A stretch of 64,000 bases of DNA, from positions 248,001 to 312,000 of the forward strand of contig NZ_CP024964.1 in the NCBI RefSeq assembly GCF_002804105.1, read 5' to 3'. The notes under the pieces are model-generated. The model did no database searches, had not been told where the DNA came from, and was given only the letters and a program-made list of their open reading frames with translations. Below are positions 42,866 to 52,949 of this stretch, piece by piece. How positions within the stretch are numbered: the first letter of the stretch is position 1; each line of letters opens with the position of its first letter. The translations under genes were made by a program, and so were the position numbers. Source of the DNA: Mesoplasma melaleucae (GTDB lineage Bacteria; Bacillota_I; Bacilli_A; Mycoplasmatales; Mycoplasmataceae).

Positions 42866-44512
42866 TTATTCTACTGCAATTATGAAACTGTAAACTTTTT
42901 GCCCACCTTCAATAATTTCATATTCAACGTCAAAATTTTCGTCTAAAAACTTTCTTAATTGACTAACACTTTTTGCTGATGCATCTTGCCCAATGAAAAT
43001 AGTGATAATTTCTGTTTTATTTGTAATAAATCTTGATAATTGTTTTTCAAATAAAATACCTATATCATTTGCTGTTCCAACAATTTTTCCATCAACAATA
43101 GCCATTTGTTGGTCTTTTTTAATTTTAATTTGATTAACAACAGAATCTTTTGCAGCTTGTGAAACTTGGAATGAAACCACGTTTTTAATAGCTGATGTAA
43201 TTGCTTTTGTATTTTTTACTGTTGTTGCAGATGGATCAAAAGATAATGCTGCGGTCATACCTTGTTGAATTGTTTTTGTTGGTATTACAATAATTTTTGA
43301 TTTAGTTTCTTCTTTTTCAGCTTGTTTAGCTGCCAATAGCACGTTTCCATTGTTTGGCATTAAGTAAACTGTTTTAGCATCAACATCTTCGATTGCTTTT
43401 AAGAAATCATTTGTTGATGGGTTCATTTTTGAACCTCCATCAATTGCAATATCAATTCCAAGTTCTTTTTCAAAGTATTTTTTCATTTCAGGTGAAGAAA
43501 CAACTGCAATAGTTGCATATTCATTATTAAGTCTTCTTTCAAGTTTAATAGTTGTTGTTTCTTGTCATGATGAACCTTCAGTTCCTTTAACTTGTTTATC
43601 AGCTTGTAAATTCATGTTATCAACTTTAATAGTTTTAAAATCACCATATTGTTGTAAGAACATTAAAACTTGTCCTGGACTTAAAGCATGAGTATGAACT
43701 TTTAAAATATCTTCATCAATAACAACAACGATTGAAGTATTACCATAAATTTGTAATTGATCTTTAATCGCACTAGTTTGTAATTTATCAATTCATTCTT
43801 GATTTAACATTACAATTCCTTCAGTACAGTAACCAAATTCAGCCTCAATTTCCATTTCTATGTTTCCACCTTCGTTAATTTCAAGCTTATCTGTTTTTGC
43901 AATAATTTCGTTTAATTGTATTACTGAGTTCATTCCTTCTAGGAATTTAACTAGTCCATATGCTCCTGAGTCAACAACCCCTACATCTTTTAAGGCTTGT
44001 AGCAAGTTAGGAGTATTTTCAAGTGTTTGATTAGCAATAGAAATTATCTTATTTCAAAATTCTTTAATATCCATATCATCAGGTAATAAATCAGATTGCT
44101 CTGCTACTTCTCTGATCACTGTTAAAATAGTTCCTTCAACAGGTTTCATAACAGCTCTATATGCAATAATTTTAGATTCTGCAAATCCTTTTTTTCATTC
44201 TGCTGCACTTAATTCAGTTGCATCATTCATTCCTTTTGCTAAACCTTTAACAATTTGAGAAAAAATAACACCAGAGTTACCTCTAGCTCCCATGATTAAA
44301 CCTCTAGCAAATACATTTAAAAATTCACCTATAGTTTTAAATTCTATATCTTTAACATCGTTATATCCATTTGTTGCAGTTAAGTTCATGTTTGTACCTG
44401 TGTCACCATCTGGAACAGGAAAAACGTTTAGCTTATCAATATGTGGATAATTGTTGTATAAATTGTTTACTGCACTCGTCATTGCATCTTTAATTAATAT
44501 TAATTTTTCCAT
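42866..44512 (-). CDS. fakA: Fatty acid kinase subunit FakA (DAK2/DegV-associated)
   Basis: 548 residues. FakA phosphorylates fatty acids held by a FakB/DegV protein, giving acyl-phosphate for PlsX. The N-terminal DAK2 kinase domain has LNVFPVPDGDTGTNMNLT (ATP and metal binding), ARGNSGVIFSQIVKG and LKDVGVVDSGAYGLVKF; the middle and C-terminal parts (DAK1-like) include EFGYCTEGIVML and VVIDEDILKVHTHALSPG. Its neighbours asp23 (upstream) and plsX (downstream) are typical. No fakB is in the window. RBS AGGTGAAGGA. Confidence 0.92.
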
Positions 44513-44545
44513 TGTATTCCTTCACCTATTACTTTATTTACTTTA

Positions 44546-44857
44546 TTAAGCTAAATCGTCAACTACGACATCTACCATATATTTCATTGTAAATTTTGAA
44601 ATTTTTTCTAGCTCATATTTTACTCTAATTTGAATTTCTTTAATAACATCTTTAATGTTAACACCAGATAAGATTATAACATGTATTCTAAAACGAGTAA
44701 TGTTATCAGTGTTTGTAAATTCAATAGCATTATTGATATCACTTGTTGCAATTTCATCAGCAGAATCTGCATTGAAATTAGAGAATGAAACTACACCAGG
44801 AACAGTTACTATAGCGTCCTTAATAACTTTAATAACAGATTTGTCTATTGTATTCAC
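44546..44857 (-). CDS. Asp23/Gls24 (DUF322) family protein
   Basis: 103 residues of the alkaline-shock Asp23/YloU family, which in Firmicutes is encoded just before fakA. Seen are IDKSVIKVIKDAIVTVPGVV at the start and FRIHVIILSGVNIKDVIKEI, the core strand and helix. The N-terminus lacks signal or membrane features. ATG 44857 is preceded by AAGGTGATTTTGTG. Its biochemical role is unclear even in model species. It begins the asp23-fakA-plsX-rnc cluster. Confidence 0.85.
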   Translation of the reverse strand: MNTIDKSVIKVIKDAIVTVPGVVSFSNFNADSADEIATSDINNAIEFTNTDNITRFRIHVIILSGVNIKDVIKEIQIRVKYELEKISKFTMKYMVDVVVDDLA

Positions 44858-44894
44858 AAAATCACCTTACTTTCACTTATATTATTTTAACAAT

Positions 44895-44900
44895 ATTATA
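44895..44900 (-). promoter_or_regulatory. -10 box of asp23-fakA
   Basis: TATAAT on the minus strand, 38 bases before the asp23 start codon, in the divergent gap with rpmB. Confidence 0.5.
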
Positions 44901-44939
44901 TAAAAGTTGGGTAAAAAAGCAAAACTTTCTTTATATATG

Positions 44940-44968
44940 TTGTAATATCTTTTAAATTTTAGTATTAT
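44940..44968 (+). promoter_or_regulatory. Promoter of rpmB
   Basis: TTGTAA (44940-44945), a 17-base spacer and TATTAT (44963-44968), about 45 bases before rpmB. One of the best-spaced -35/-10 pairs in the window. Confidence 0.55.
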
Positions 44969-45013
44969 TTTTTTAGTGTTATTAATCTTAACTATAGACA
45001 GAGGTGAAATGAG

Positions 45014-45214
45014 ATGGCAAGAAAAGATATGTTAACTGGTAAAAGTGCGTTATCTGGAAATTCAAGATCACATGCTTTAAATGCAACAAAAAGAAAATGA
45101 AATCTAAACTTACAAAAAGTTAAAGTTATGGACGAAAACGGTAATGTATTTACTATCAAAGTTTCAGCTAGAACTTTAAGAACATTAAAAAAACAAAACG
45201 TTGTTGTAGCTTAA
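45014..45214 (+). CDS. rpmB: 50S ribosomal protein L28
   Basis: 66 residues, opening [20 protein letters not shown], followed by [19 protein letters not shown] and a C-terminus with [16 protein letters not shown]. It is a basic large-subunit protein near the tRNA exit site. One TGA Trp codon falls at the conserved Trp of NATKRKW, so it is missed in the standard code. AGAGGTGAAATG before ATG 45014 is the ribosome site. It stands alone with promoter and terminator and is divergent from asp23-fakA, the arrangement also found in Bacillus. Confidence 0.93.
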
Positions 45215-45220
45215 TAAATA

Positions 45221-45249
45221 AAAACACATGCTGATATCGCATGTGTTTT
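45221..45249 (+). terminator. Terminator after rpmB
   Basis: AAAACACATGC and GCATGTGTTTT form a perfect 11-base stem with a 7-base loop, then T on the plus strand. The T tract runs into the stop codon of the convergent membrane gene at 45252. Confidence 0.85.
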
Positions 45250-45251
45250 TT

Positions 45252-45998
45252 TTAAAAATCTTTTCTATTTTCTTTAAAAGTTGTAATTATTTGATCAATG
45301 TCATTTTGATTCAATATTTCTTTAATTTCTTCTTTATTTCAATTAAATGCTTTAAGCTCATTAATTAATTTTGTTTGCTTTAAATATTTTTCTAAATATT
45401 CAGCAGACTTTAAAAATTCAACAGTTAAAGTAATTAATTTAAATGTATTTTTTTCATTTGAATTATTAATAAGTATATTTCCATATACAAATTTCGAATA
45501 ACTTTTATATATTTCTCTTTTTCTTTCTTCATTCTTTTGTTGAACTTCTTTTTTAGTTAATCTTTTGGGTGAATCTTCAACTTTTAATTTTGATAATTTT
45601 TTATTTAGCTTTTCTTTTTCTAATTCAATTTCTCAACTTGCCATTAAATTAGTTTTTTCAACAATTGCTTTATCTATTTCTTTGTCTTTTTTTAACATAT
45701 CTAATGTTTGTTTTTCAGTAATTAATTTAAAAGATACTAATAATGAAAAGATATTTAAAGAACACATGAATAATAGTAAGTTTGTAATACCCATTTTTTC
45801 TTTTTTGTACGAGATTAAATAAAACACTATTAATGAAACTATTGATAGAATTGGAAGCAATGCTAACACTGCTACAAAAGTTTGTTTTAATGAAATACAT
45901 ACATACATTATGATTGCTACTATCGCTAAACTAAATACTATAGTAAAAATAATATTTAGTATGTTTAATAACAAAATTCTATTAGCTTGTTTTTTCAT
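45252..45998 (-). CDS. Membrane protein with coiled-coil tail, unknown function (248 aa)
   Basis: 248 residues. Three to four hydrophobic helices lie in the first 110 residues (ILLLNILNIIFTIVFSLAIV, AVLALLPILSIVSLIVFYL, ITNLLLFMCSLNIFSLLV). They are followed by a charged helical region of about 100 residues (EKEKLNKKLSKLKVEDSPKR) that should lie in the cytoplasm. GACGGAGGTAAT before ATG 45998 is a very strong ribosome site. It converges on rpmB and diverges from tRNA-Leu. I do not recognise the family. Confidence 0.75.
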
Positions 45999-46038
45999 AT
46001 TACCTCCGTCATTAAAAATATTTTACCAAAAAAAGTAT

Positions 46039-46044
46039 TATAAT
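46039..46044 (+). promoter_or_regulatory. -10 box of tRNA-Leu
   Basis: TATAAT ends nine bases before the first base of tRNA-Leu, the right distance for transcription to start at or just before the tRNA. Confidence 0.65.
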
Positions 46045-46052
46045 TGTTATAT

Positions 46053-46137
46053 GCCTCCTTGGCGGAATTGGCAGACGCATCAGACTCAAAATCTGACGAG
46101 GAAACTCGTATCGGTTCGACCCCGATAGGAGGCACCA
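46053..46137 (+). tRNA. tRNA-Leu (anticodon CAA)
   Basis: An 85-base cloverleaf. The acceptor stem GCCTCCT pairs with AGGAGGC (46127-46133), and CCA is encoded at 46135-46137. The anticodon stem TCAGA/TCTGA (46080-46096) holds the loop CTCAAAA with anticodon CAA at 46087-46089, reading UUG. A long variable arm with a GACGAG-type stem fits the leucine class II form, and the T loop GGTTCGACCCC is normal. It is a lone tRNA gene in this window. Confidence 0.95.
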
Positions 46138-46149
46138 AAATAAATAAGC

Positions 46150-46171
46150 AAAGGACTTAGTGTCTTTTTTT
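46150..46171 (+). terminator. Weak terminator after tRNA-Leu
   Basis: AAAGGAC and GTCTTT can pair with one bulged G around TTAGT, followed by seven T. Confidence 0.45.
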
Positions 46172-46214
46172 ATTTAGCTTTAAATTATAAATTGTTTTTA
46201 TATTAAGTACTTAA

Positions 46215-46220
46215 TATAAT
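46215..46220 (+). promoter_or_regulatory. -10 box of coiled-coil gene
   Basis: TATAAT 24 bases before the ATG at 46245, with AATAGGTG between as ribosome site. Confidence 0.5.
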
Positions 46221-46244
46221 TAATGTAAGAAATAGGTGAATATT

Positions 46245-46682
46245 ATGCCATGAAAAATAGTTAAAAATGAAAAAGAAGTTATAGTTTCTCAAGATGAATT
46301 AGGTTCTTTTAAAGAAAAAGAAGAAGCAATTATTGAAGCAAAAAAATTAGCAAGAGAACATAAATTAGTTGCTAAAATTTATGATAAAAATGAAAATACT
46401 CATTCAACAGATGAAATGACAATTGATTATACAAGTTTTTTCAGCTCACATGAAATTCACGAAAGATCACTTAGTGAATTAAAACTAGCTAAAGCAGAAG
46501 TTAACGTTGCTAAATTAGAACTTGAGCAACGAAAAAAAGAATTAAGAAATAATAAAAACGATTATGAAAGAATAACTTTTAAAACAAAAGTTAGAAATGC
46601 AAAAATTAGATTAAAGAAAGCAAAATTGAATTTAAAAGCTGCAGAAAAACGAATTAAATTACAAGAAAAAAAGGAAGTTTAA
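46245..46682 (+). CDS. Hypothetical protein with charged coiled coil (145 aa)
   Basis: 145 residues. The first 60 form a compact charged domain (MPWKIVKNEKEVIVSQDELG). From about residue 75 to the end is a lysine/glutamate-rich helix with heptad character (ELKLAKAEVNVAKLELEQRK). One TGA codon gives Trp3. No signal or membrane segment. The 3' end is inside the hairpin of a terminator shared with the convergent thiN gene. I do not know the family; similar charged proteins are found in mollicutes. Confidence 0.65.
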
Positions 46683-46695
46683 CCTTCCTTTTTTT
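46666..46695. terminator. Shared convergent terminator
   Basis: GGAAG and CTTCC flanked by seven A on the left and seven T on the right form a 12-base stem with a TTTAAC loop. It serves both the plus-strand coiled-coil gene and the minus-strand thiN operon, and overlaps the end of the former and the stop of the latter. Confidence 0.75.
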
Positions 46696-47318
46696 TATTT
46701 TGTTGCAATACATATGATTTCTTTGTTATTTTTAATTAACGGGTTTTTGTTTAAAATAAGTGAATTTGAAATGCATGTATTTTCTCATGGTTTTAATAAC
46801 AAGTTTTTACATTCATATTTAAGATTTTCTAAAGATATATTTGTTTGTTCTTTTGAGAAAAAGCTTAAATATGTGTAAACTTGAAAATTACTGAAATATA
46901 ATTCAGTTTCACCTGGTTCAAGTTTAAAAATAACAGTATCATCATTAATCATTTTTATTCCATATTTAAACACTAGATTAATAATTGATAAGTTCATATC
47001 GTTTCTTCTTGTAGGATTTGCAATAAATAAAATATTAGCTGTTTTAGAAATCTTTTTAGCTTCTATAATTGCCATTTCACCATCTAAATAATCTTTTTCA
47101 GACGATAGTTTTTTAATTGTCTTTGCCTTTGATTCAATAAGTGCTAACTCTTCTTGTAAAACATGATCAAAATCTGAGATAGCAAGATCTATTTTTATAT
47201 TCTTTTCAATTAAATCTAAACAACCTCTTTCAACACCAATAATAAAGTTTTGGTCATTATTAAAGACATTTAAATCAATATTGCTTTTTGAAGTTACTAT
47301 TAAAATGTTCTTAACCAT
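46695..47318 (-). CDS. thiN: Thiamine pyrophosphokinase
   Basis: 207 residues. It makes thiamine diphosphate from thiamine and ATP. Seen are FIIGVERGCLDLIEKNI, LAISDFDHVLQEE (DxDS-like metal site, here SDFD) and KLSSEKDYLDGEMAI, the three family motifs, followed by a beta-rich C-terminal thiamine-binding domain. It begins eight bases inside the end of rpe. It is the last gene of prpC-prkC-rsgA-rpe-thiN, a gene order kept in Gram-positives and mollicutes. Confidence 0.85.
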
Positions 47319-47982
47319 GTTTTAATGTCTCAACCTTTTTAGTGAAATTATCGCTTTCGAATAAGTAACTTCCTGCAACCATCATTTCAACACCAGCTTT
47401 TAATGCTTGTTTGCTTGTTTCTCCATTGATCCCACCATCAATTTCAATCATGAATTTATAATGATTATTTTTTCTTTTTTCAACTAAGTATTCAACTTTA
47501 GTTAAAACCTCTGGTATAAATGATTGGCCTCCAAATCCGGGCTCAACACTCATTATTAAGATGTTGTCTAATTTGTCTAATCAAGTATCTAGTACTTTGA
47601 CTTCTGTTTTTGGTGATACTGCTAAACTAAATTCAATATTGTTTTGTTTACATAACTCATAAAATTTATTTGATTCATCGGTACTCATTGATTCTATATG
47701 CATTGTCATCATTGCTGGATTACATTTTATGTAATCAGTAAAGAAATCTTCAAAGCTTTGAGTTTTAACTTTAACCATAAAGTGAATATCAATTTTAAAA
47801 TTACTTGAATTGGCAATATCTTTTAAAATTTTTGAACCAAAAGTTAAATTTGGGACAAAATCATAATCCATTACATCATAATGAATTCATTCAATTTTAG
47901 CCTCCTCACATCTTTTAATTTCAGATTTCAAATCTGCAAAGTTGGCTGATAAAAAACTAGGTGCAATAATTATATTTTTCAT
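47311..47982 (-). CDS. rpe: Ribulose-phosphate 3-epimerase
   Basis: 223 residues. It interconverts ribulose-5-phosphate and xylulose-5-phosphate in the pentose phosphate route. Motifs: IIIAPSFLSANFADLKSEIK, WIHYDVMDYDFVPNLTFG (metal His and Asp), IDIHFMVKVKTQ, MSVEPGFGGQSFIPEVL and FMIEIDGGINGETS. The ATG overlaps the stop of rsgA by one base in TAATG, and the stop overlaps thiN by eight bases. Confidence 0.93.
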
Positions 47983-48878
47983 TAGTACTTAACCTTTCTG
48001 CTAGCAATCTCGTCATAGATTTTTTTATAATCTTCATAAATAAAAGCAGGTAATTGATTGTTTTCAACAGCATTTTTTACACCACATTTATTTTCATGTA
48101 TATGAATACAATCAATAAATTTACAATCAGAATTAAATTTATTTAAAATTTTTGATGATCTTAAAATATCTTCAATTTCAAGATTCACTAGTTCGAAACT
48201 TGAAAATCCTGGTGTATCAGCAATCAATATATTTTCTGGTAAGTTATATATTTTTACATTTGTTGTTGTATGTTTACCTCTATTTAATTTAAGAGATATT
48301 TCGTTTGTTCTAATTTGATGGTCTACTAAATAATTATTAAGTGTTGTTGATTTACCAGCACCTGTTTGTCCTGTAAAAAAAGAAACCTTACTAATCAACT
48401 TTAATTTTAACTCATTTATTTCATTTTGATAATTCTCATTTTCAATATTATCTAAGATAACAATTTCATAACCTAAATCTTTATACGCATTTACTTTCTC
48501 TGTTACTTCTTGAAAATGTTTTGTTTTAACAAGTAATTCATTTTTTGTGAAAAGTAATATTGGTTTAATTTTTTTTGTTTCAATCATGAAAATATACTTA
48601 TTTAAAATATATGAAGCAAATAATGGTTCGTTTAATGAAGTTACTATAACTACTTGATCGACATTAGCAATTTTGGGTCTGTATATTTCGTTTTTTCTTT
48701 CTTCAATTTTTGTGATGTTCCCTTTTAAGTTTTCAATCAATTCAAATTCCACATTATCACCAACTAATGGTTTTATTTGTTTTTTTACATTGCCTTTGAT
48801 GAAAACTTCATAAATTTCTTGTTCTTTAGTTAAAACATAGCTAACATTGCTATCAATTTGAATTATTTTACCATTCAT
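47982..48878 (-). CDS. rsgA: Ribosome small-subunit GTPase RsgA
   Basis: 298 residues. It is a circularly permuted GTPase that checks maturation of the 30S subunit. An N-terminal OB fold (KIIQIDSNVSYVLTKEQEIY) precedes the GTPase with motifs in the order G4 (FTKNELL), G1 (GQTGAGKSTTLN), G2/T loop and G3 (ADTPGFSSFEL). The C-terminal zinc knuckle is DCKFIDCIHIHENKCGVK (CxxxC..H..C). Between prkC and rpe, as usual. Confidence 0.93.
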   Translation of the reverse strand: MNGKIIQIDSNVSYVLTKEQEIYEVFIKGNVKKQIKPLVGDNVEFELIENLKGNITKIEERKNEIYRPKIANVDQVVIVTSLNEPLFASYILNKYIFMIETKKIKPILLFTKNELLVKTKHFQEVTEKVNAYKDLGYEIVILDNIENENYQNEINELKLKLISKVSFFTGQTGAGKSTTLNNYLVDHQIRTNEISLKLNRGKHTTTNVKIYNLPENILIADTPGFSSFELVNLEIEDILRSSKILNKFNSDCKFIDCIHIHENKCGVKNAVENNQLPAFIYEDYKKIYDEIASRKVKY

Positions 48879-48892
48879 TTAATATTGACCCC

Positions 48893-50056
48893 TTACCATA
48901 ATAATACGAACATCAACATAACAATAATTACAAAAATGGCTACTATAATTGGAACAACTTTTTTGTTAAGAAAATTTTTAAGAAATGCAGTGTATTTTTT
49001 GTCATCATTTTCAATTTTCTTTATGTTGTCATTTTTATAAGGTTGATTTTTAATTTTCTTAATTGTATATTTTCCACCACTACCAATTGTTTTAAGAATT
49101 TCAGCAACTTCATTAGCTGTCTTATATCTATCAGCAGCATTTTTTTCTAAACATTTCATTATTATATTTTCTAAATTCTTATCAATGGTTGGATTTAATG
49201 TACTTGGTTTAATAATTTCTGAAACAAGTGTTTGATTTAATAAATATGCATTACGATCTTTGCGATCTTTATCGTCAGATGGTTCAAATAATTTAGGATC
49301 ATTAATTTTTATTACTTGTGAGCCTGTAGTGGCCTCATATAGCATAACACCTAACGAATAGATATCTGATTGAAATGAAATTTTATCTTCGTTTGAATTT
49401 TCTGATTCAATATATTGCTCAGGTGAAGCAAATCTAGGTGTTCCTGGTGATGTAGGTCTTCTTGTTCTTTGTGCACTACCACCTTCATAAACAAATCCCT
49501 TGATGTGTGATATTCCAAAATCTGTGATTTTTATTTTTTTATCTTGAGTTAATAAAATATTTCCTGGTTTAATATCACGATGCACCATGTTCATATCGTG
49601 CACTCCTTGTAAACCTAAGGCTATTTCACTAAAATAATAAATAATTTCTTCAAATGTTAAAATACCATCTTTTCCATTTAATAATGATTGAAGTGATTGC
49701 CCATCAACATATTCCATTACAATTAGTAAAAAATTATCTCATTGTAAATAATCTTGAATCTTAACAACTCTTGGATTAAAGATTTGAGTTGAATATTTTT
49801 TAATTTCATCTTTTATTTCTTGTTCACGAAGTTTATCACTTTCACTTTTGACGTTTGGGACAATCATCATTTTGATTGCATAAAAGTTATCTTTTCCTGA
49901 TAATGGATTATTTATATCTTTTGCTTTATAAACAAGCCCAAAAGTTCCTCTTCCAATTTGTTCAATTAATAAGTAGTTTCCATTAATTTTTTGATTTGCA
50001 AAATAATTATCTGGGATATCATCAATTCTTGAATATTTTTTTGTACTTTCAGTCAT
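48893..50056 (-). CDS. prkC: Serine/threonine protein kinase with C-terminal membrane anchor
   Basis: 387 residues. A Hanks-type kinase: glycine loop IGRGTFGLVYKAK, catalytic lysine in FYAIKMMIV, MVHRDIKPGNILL (catalytic Asp), ITDFGISHIKG (DFG), PGTPRFASPEQYI and SDIYSLGVMLYEATTG. A linker of about 40 residues leads to a single helix near the end (VVPIIVAIFVIIVMLMFVLL). The extracellular PASTA repeats of Bacillus PrkC are absent, so outside sensing is not by peptidoglycan, as expected in a wall-less cell. Two bases after the prpC stop. Confidence 0.92.
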
Positions 50057-50058
50057 AT

Positions 50059-50823
50059 TTATTCCCCCATCATATCAACTATTATTAACGATAAGTTATC
50101 AGTTGAAAAATTATTTAATGCGAATTCAATTATTTCTTTAGCTTTTGCTTTTAATCGTTTTTTAGAAGCTAATATTTCAGTAAATGTTTCAGAGTCAATA
50201 TAATCATGAACACCGTCTGTTGTTAAAGCAAAAGTTCCTACGTTGTCATTGATTAAATATATATCAATTTTAGTATTTTTGTTTGGACCTAAAGCACTTG
50301 TTAAAACTTTTCAATATGTCATCTCATTAAATCTAGGTCCTAAAAAGTTTTTAATTTCTTCTTTTCTTTTCTCCCTATTTTCTTTATCATTTCATAAGTT
50401 CTGATCAACTGTTACTTGATAAAGTTTTTTGTCTTTCATTTGATATGTTCTTGAATCACCAATGTTAACAACAAAAGCCTTTTTACCAACAAATAAAACA
50501 GCTGTTAATGTTGTTCCCATATCATGTGTTTCATAAAATACTTCAACATGATCTTTCATTTGTTGAATAATAGCTTTAATTGAATCTCTTAACCATTGAT
50601 TAATTTTTGCATCTGATTTATTTAAGAATAATTCTTTTTCAAATAGTTTAATGAATGTATCAACAGCAAGTTTAGACGCTAATTCACCATGAGCATGACC
50701 ACCCATACCATCACAAATAATAGCAAAAAGACAACCTTCGTTGTTTTCAGCATATCCTAAAGAATCTTGATTTGATTTTCTAATCCTACCAATGTCTGTT
50801 AATGATTGAATTTTATATCTCAT
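50059..50823 (-). CDS. prpC: PP2C-family protein phosphatase
   Basis: 254 residues. It removes phosphate from Ser/Thr residues and opposes PrkC. The metal motifs are seen: GRIRKSNQDSLGY, AIICDGMGGHAHGELAS, MGTTLTAVLFVGKKAFVVNIGDSRTYQM (in part), LTSALGPN, ALTTDGVHDYID and STDNLSLIIVD. Start at ATG 50823 with TTGAGGA upstream; the preceding region is a decayed gene whose last bases overlap the leader. First gene of prpC-prkC-rsgA-rpe-thiN. Confidence 0.92.
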
Positions 50824-50852
50824 AAAACTACACGTCCTCAACTTTTTTCTTT

Positions 50853-52216
50853 TTATATTTTATCATTTTTTCTATATTTCTTTTTTAGTTTTCTTAATAA
50901 TTCAGGTAACAAAATCAAACTAAAGCATAATATACTTACAGAAAATAAAATTATAGATTTTAAATACTTATTACTACTCTTTTTATTTACCTTAGCATCT
51001 CCATTATCTTTTTCACCTTCTATGTTTATAACATAATCATCTTTAGTCGCGTCATCATTACTTTCTTTTAATTATCTTTTATTATAAAAATATTGTTTTT
51101 ATAATTCCTGAAATATTTCTTTGATGCTTTTCATTAATAAATACTGTTCATTGAGTTTCGGTGTCTTTTTTAAGATCTAAAATAGTATTAAATAAAAATG
51201 AATACCATTAAATCGGTTTATAATATATCTTTTATCAACTAATTATAAATCAATAGTATAAATATTTGTTTTCAAGCCTAAATTATTTAGCTTAAATTTT
51301 TGAACAAATTTAATTTTAATTGATGGAGTTAACATATTTTTCAAAAAAAGCATCATTTTTAATAACATATGACTTACCACAAGAAACATTCATTTTATAT
51401 TCTAAATTAAGATTAATTGAAGATAAATCTGAAATATCTTCTTGTAAAAAGTTTATTCCATCAAATAAATAAAAGAAGATATTTGAATTGATACCTTTTA
51501 TGTCTATTATTTGAACTAGTTGTTCATTAACTATTTTATTTATTTCTTCTAATTGTATACCTGTTCTAGTTGACTCATGCTCTAAAGCTATAGTATCATC
51601 TTTCAAAATATCATAATTAATTTTTGGAATTATTGAAATTTTAATTTTATTAATACTTACTGGTCTTTTTTTAAAATACTTTTTATTCATTAAAGTTTTA
51701 TCTTGTGCTTTGCTATTAGACAATTCTACTGAAAAAATATAATCATCAATTTTGTCTAATCTTGCTGTAACTAACGATTGGCATTTTATAACTTCATTTG
51801 AATTTAACTCTTGTATTGATTGTTCATTAATAATTGTTTTAGCGGTCATTTTAAAGTCATAATCAAATTTTAAAGTCATAATCAAGTTGAATTTAGTTTT
51901 TATTAGTTATAGCTATATCATTTTTATCAATAATTTGTTCAAGCAATTCAAATTCAATTTTAAAACTAAAATAATAAAAAGAATAATTATTAAAATCTTT
52001 TAAATTTATTGAAAAATTATAATTGTAATTGCCTTTTCACAAGTGCACTTGGTTATTTATGTTTTGACTATTTGAAATGTTTACTGAGTACTCCTTGTTA
52101 GGGTATTCTACACTCTTATTTTCAATCACTGAATTAAACTGGGAATTTAAATGATTATTTTCAAAAAAGAAAGCGTTAGTAAAAAGTGAAAATATCATAA
52201 TAATTATTTTAAACAT
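50853..52216 (-). pseudogene. Decayed secreted protein with C-terminal membrane anchor
   Basis: A run of coding fragments in one direction. 51893-52216 gives 107 residues with a signal-like start (MFKIIIMIFSLFTNAFFF). 51316-51879 gives 187 residues (from TAKTIINEQSIQEL) without a good start. A fragment from about 51310, in another frame, reads IKFVQKFKLNNLGLKTNIYT. A fragment near 51140-51180 reads DTETQWTVFINEKHQRN. Codons 51071-50853 read NKYLKSIILFSVSILCFSL, a membrane helix, then a basic tail LRKLKKKYRKN. A stop, a 19-base tandem duplication and frameshifts separate them. An intact ancestor of about 440 residues with signal, beta-rich body and C-terminal anchor is likely. The first two pieces may still be expressed. 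Confidence 0.6.
51849..51885. repeat. 19-base tandem duplication inside decayed gene
   Basis: TTTTAAAGTCATAATCAA occurs at 51849-51866 and again at 51868-51885, a period of 19. As 19 is not a multiple of three, the duplication shifts the reading frame; with a single copy the second fragment is in frame with the first. Confidence 0.75.
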
Positions 52217-52247
52217 GTAATCACCTCAAGTAATTATTAATAAAAAA

Positions 52248-52267
52248 AACTTGGATTTTTCCAAGTT
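52248..52267 (-). terminator. Terminator after trmB
   Basis: AACTTGG and CCAAGTT form a perfect 7-base stem with a 6-base loop and eight T on the minus strand. Confidence 0.75.
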
Positions 52268-52269
52268 AA

Positions 52270-52941
52270 TTAAAAAGTTTTTTTAATTATTAGTTTATTT
52301 ATGTTTTTTCCTAAATTATGAAACTTAGTTTCATACTCTGTTTGAATATTATTTTTTAAAGCTTCTGCATCTGCATATAAGTCTGTAGTTTGATAAATTA
52401 ATTCTCAATTTTTATTATCAGCAATCTCTTCTAATGAAAAGGCAAATAAACCATCGTTATCAGTTTTAAACTCTAACAAACCATGTGATTTAATAATATT
52501 TGCATAAATATCTAAGAAAGTTCTATATGTTAAACGTTTCTTAGTGTGGCTAGCTTTTGGTCATGGATCTGAAAAGTTTAAATAAGTCTTATCGATTGAT
52601 TCTTTTGTAAAAATATCAGATAAATCTTCTGCAAAATCATTAAAGTATTTTAAGTTTGATATTTCACGATTTTGTTGTTGAAATTCAGTAATAGTTTTTT
52701 TCAATGCGACACCAACAACTGTTTCTTCTTTTTCCATTCCAATGAAATTTATATTGTGTTCTTGCAGCGCATGTTTAGTAATAAAATTACCTTTACCACA
52801 TCCAATTTCAAGATGCACTGGTTGATTTTTATTTTCAAATAAATCACCTAAATTAATTTTTGAGGTTTTATCTCATTTAATTAAATACTTTTCATTATTT
52901 GCTAAATATTCCTTTACTCAAGGTTTATTTCTTAGTCTCAT
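52270..52941 (-). CDS. trmB: tRNA (guanine-46-N7) methyltransferase
   Basis: 223 residues. It makes 7-methylguanosine at position 46 of tRNA. The N-terminus [16 protein letters not shown], the SAM motif [33 protein letters not shown] and [19 protein letters not shown] (PWPK substrate motif) identify it. TGA Trp codons occur in WVKEYL and DPWP. RBS TAGGAGAATAT. It starts eight bases after mgtE. Confidence 0.95.
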
Positions 52942-52949
52942 ATATTCTC

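Noticed and set aside
42336-42893. Open frame of 185 codons on the plus strand
   Set aside because: Antisense to plsX and into fakA, crossing a terminator; no ribosome site.
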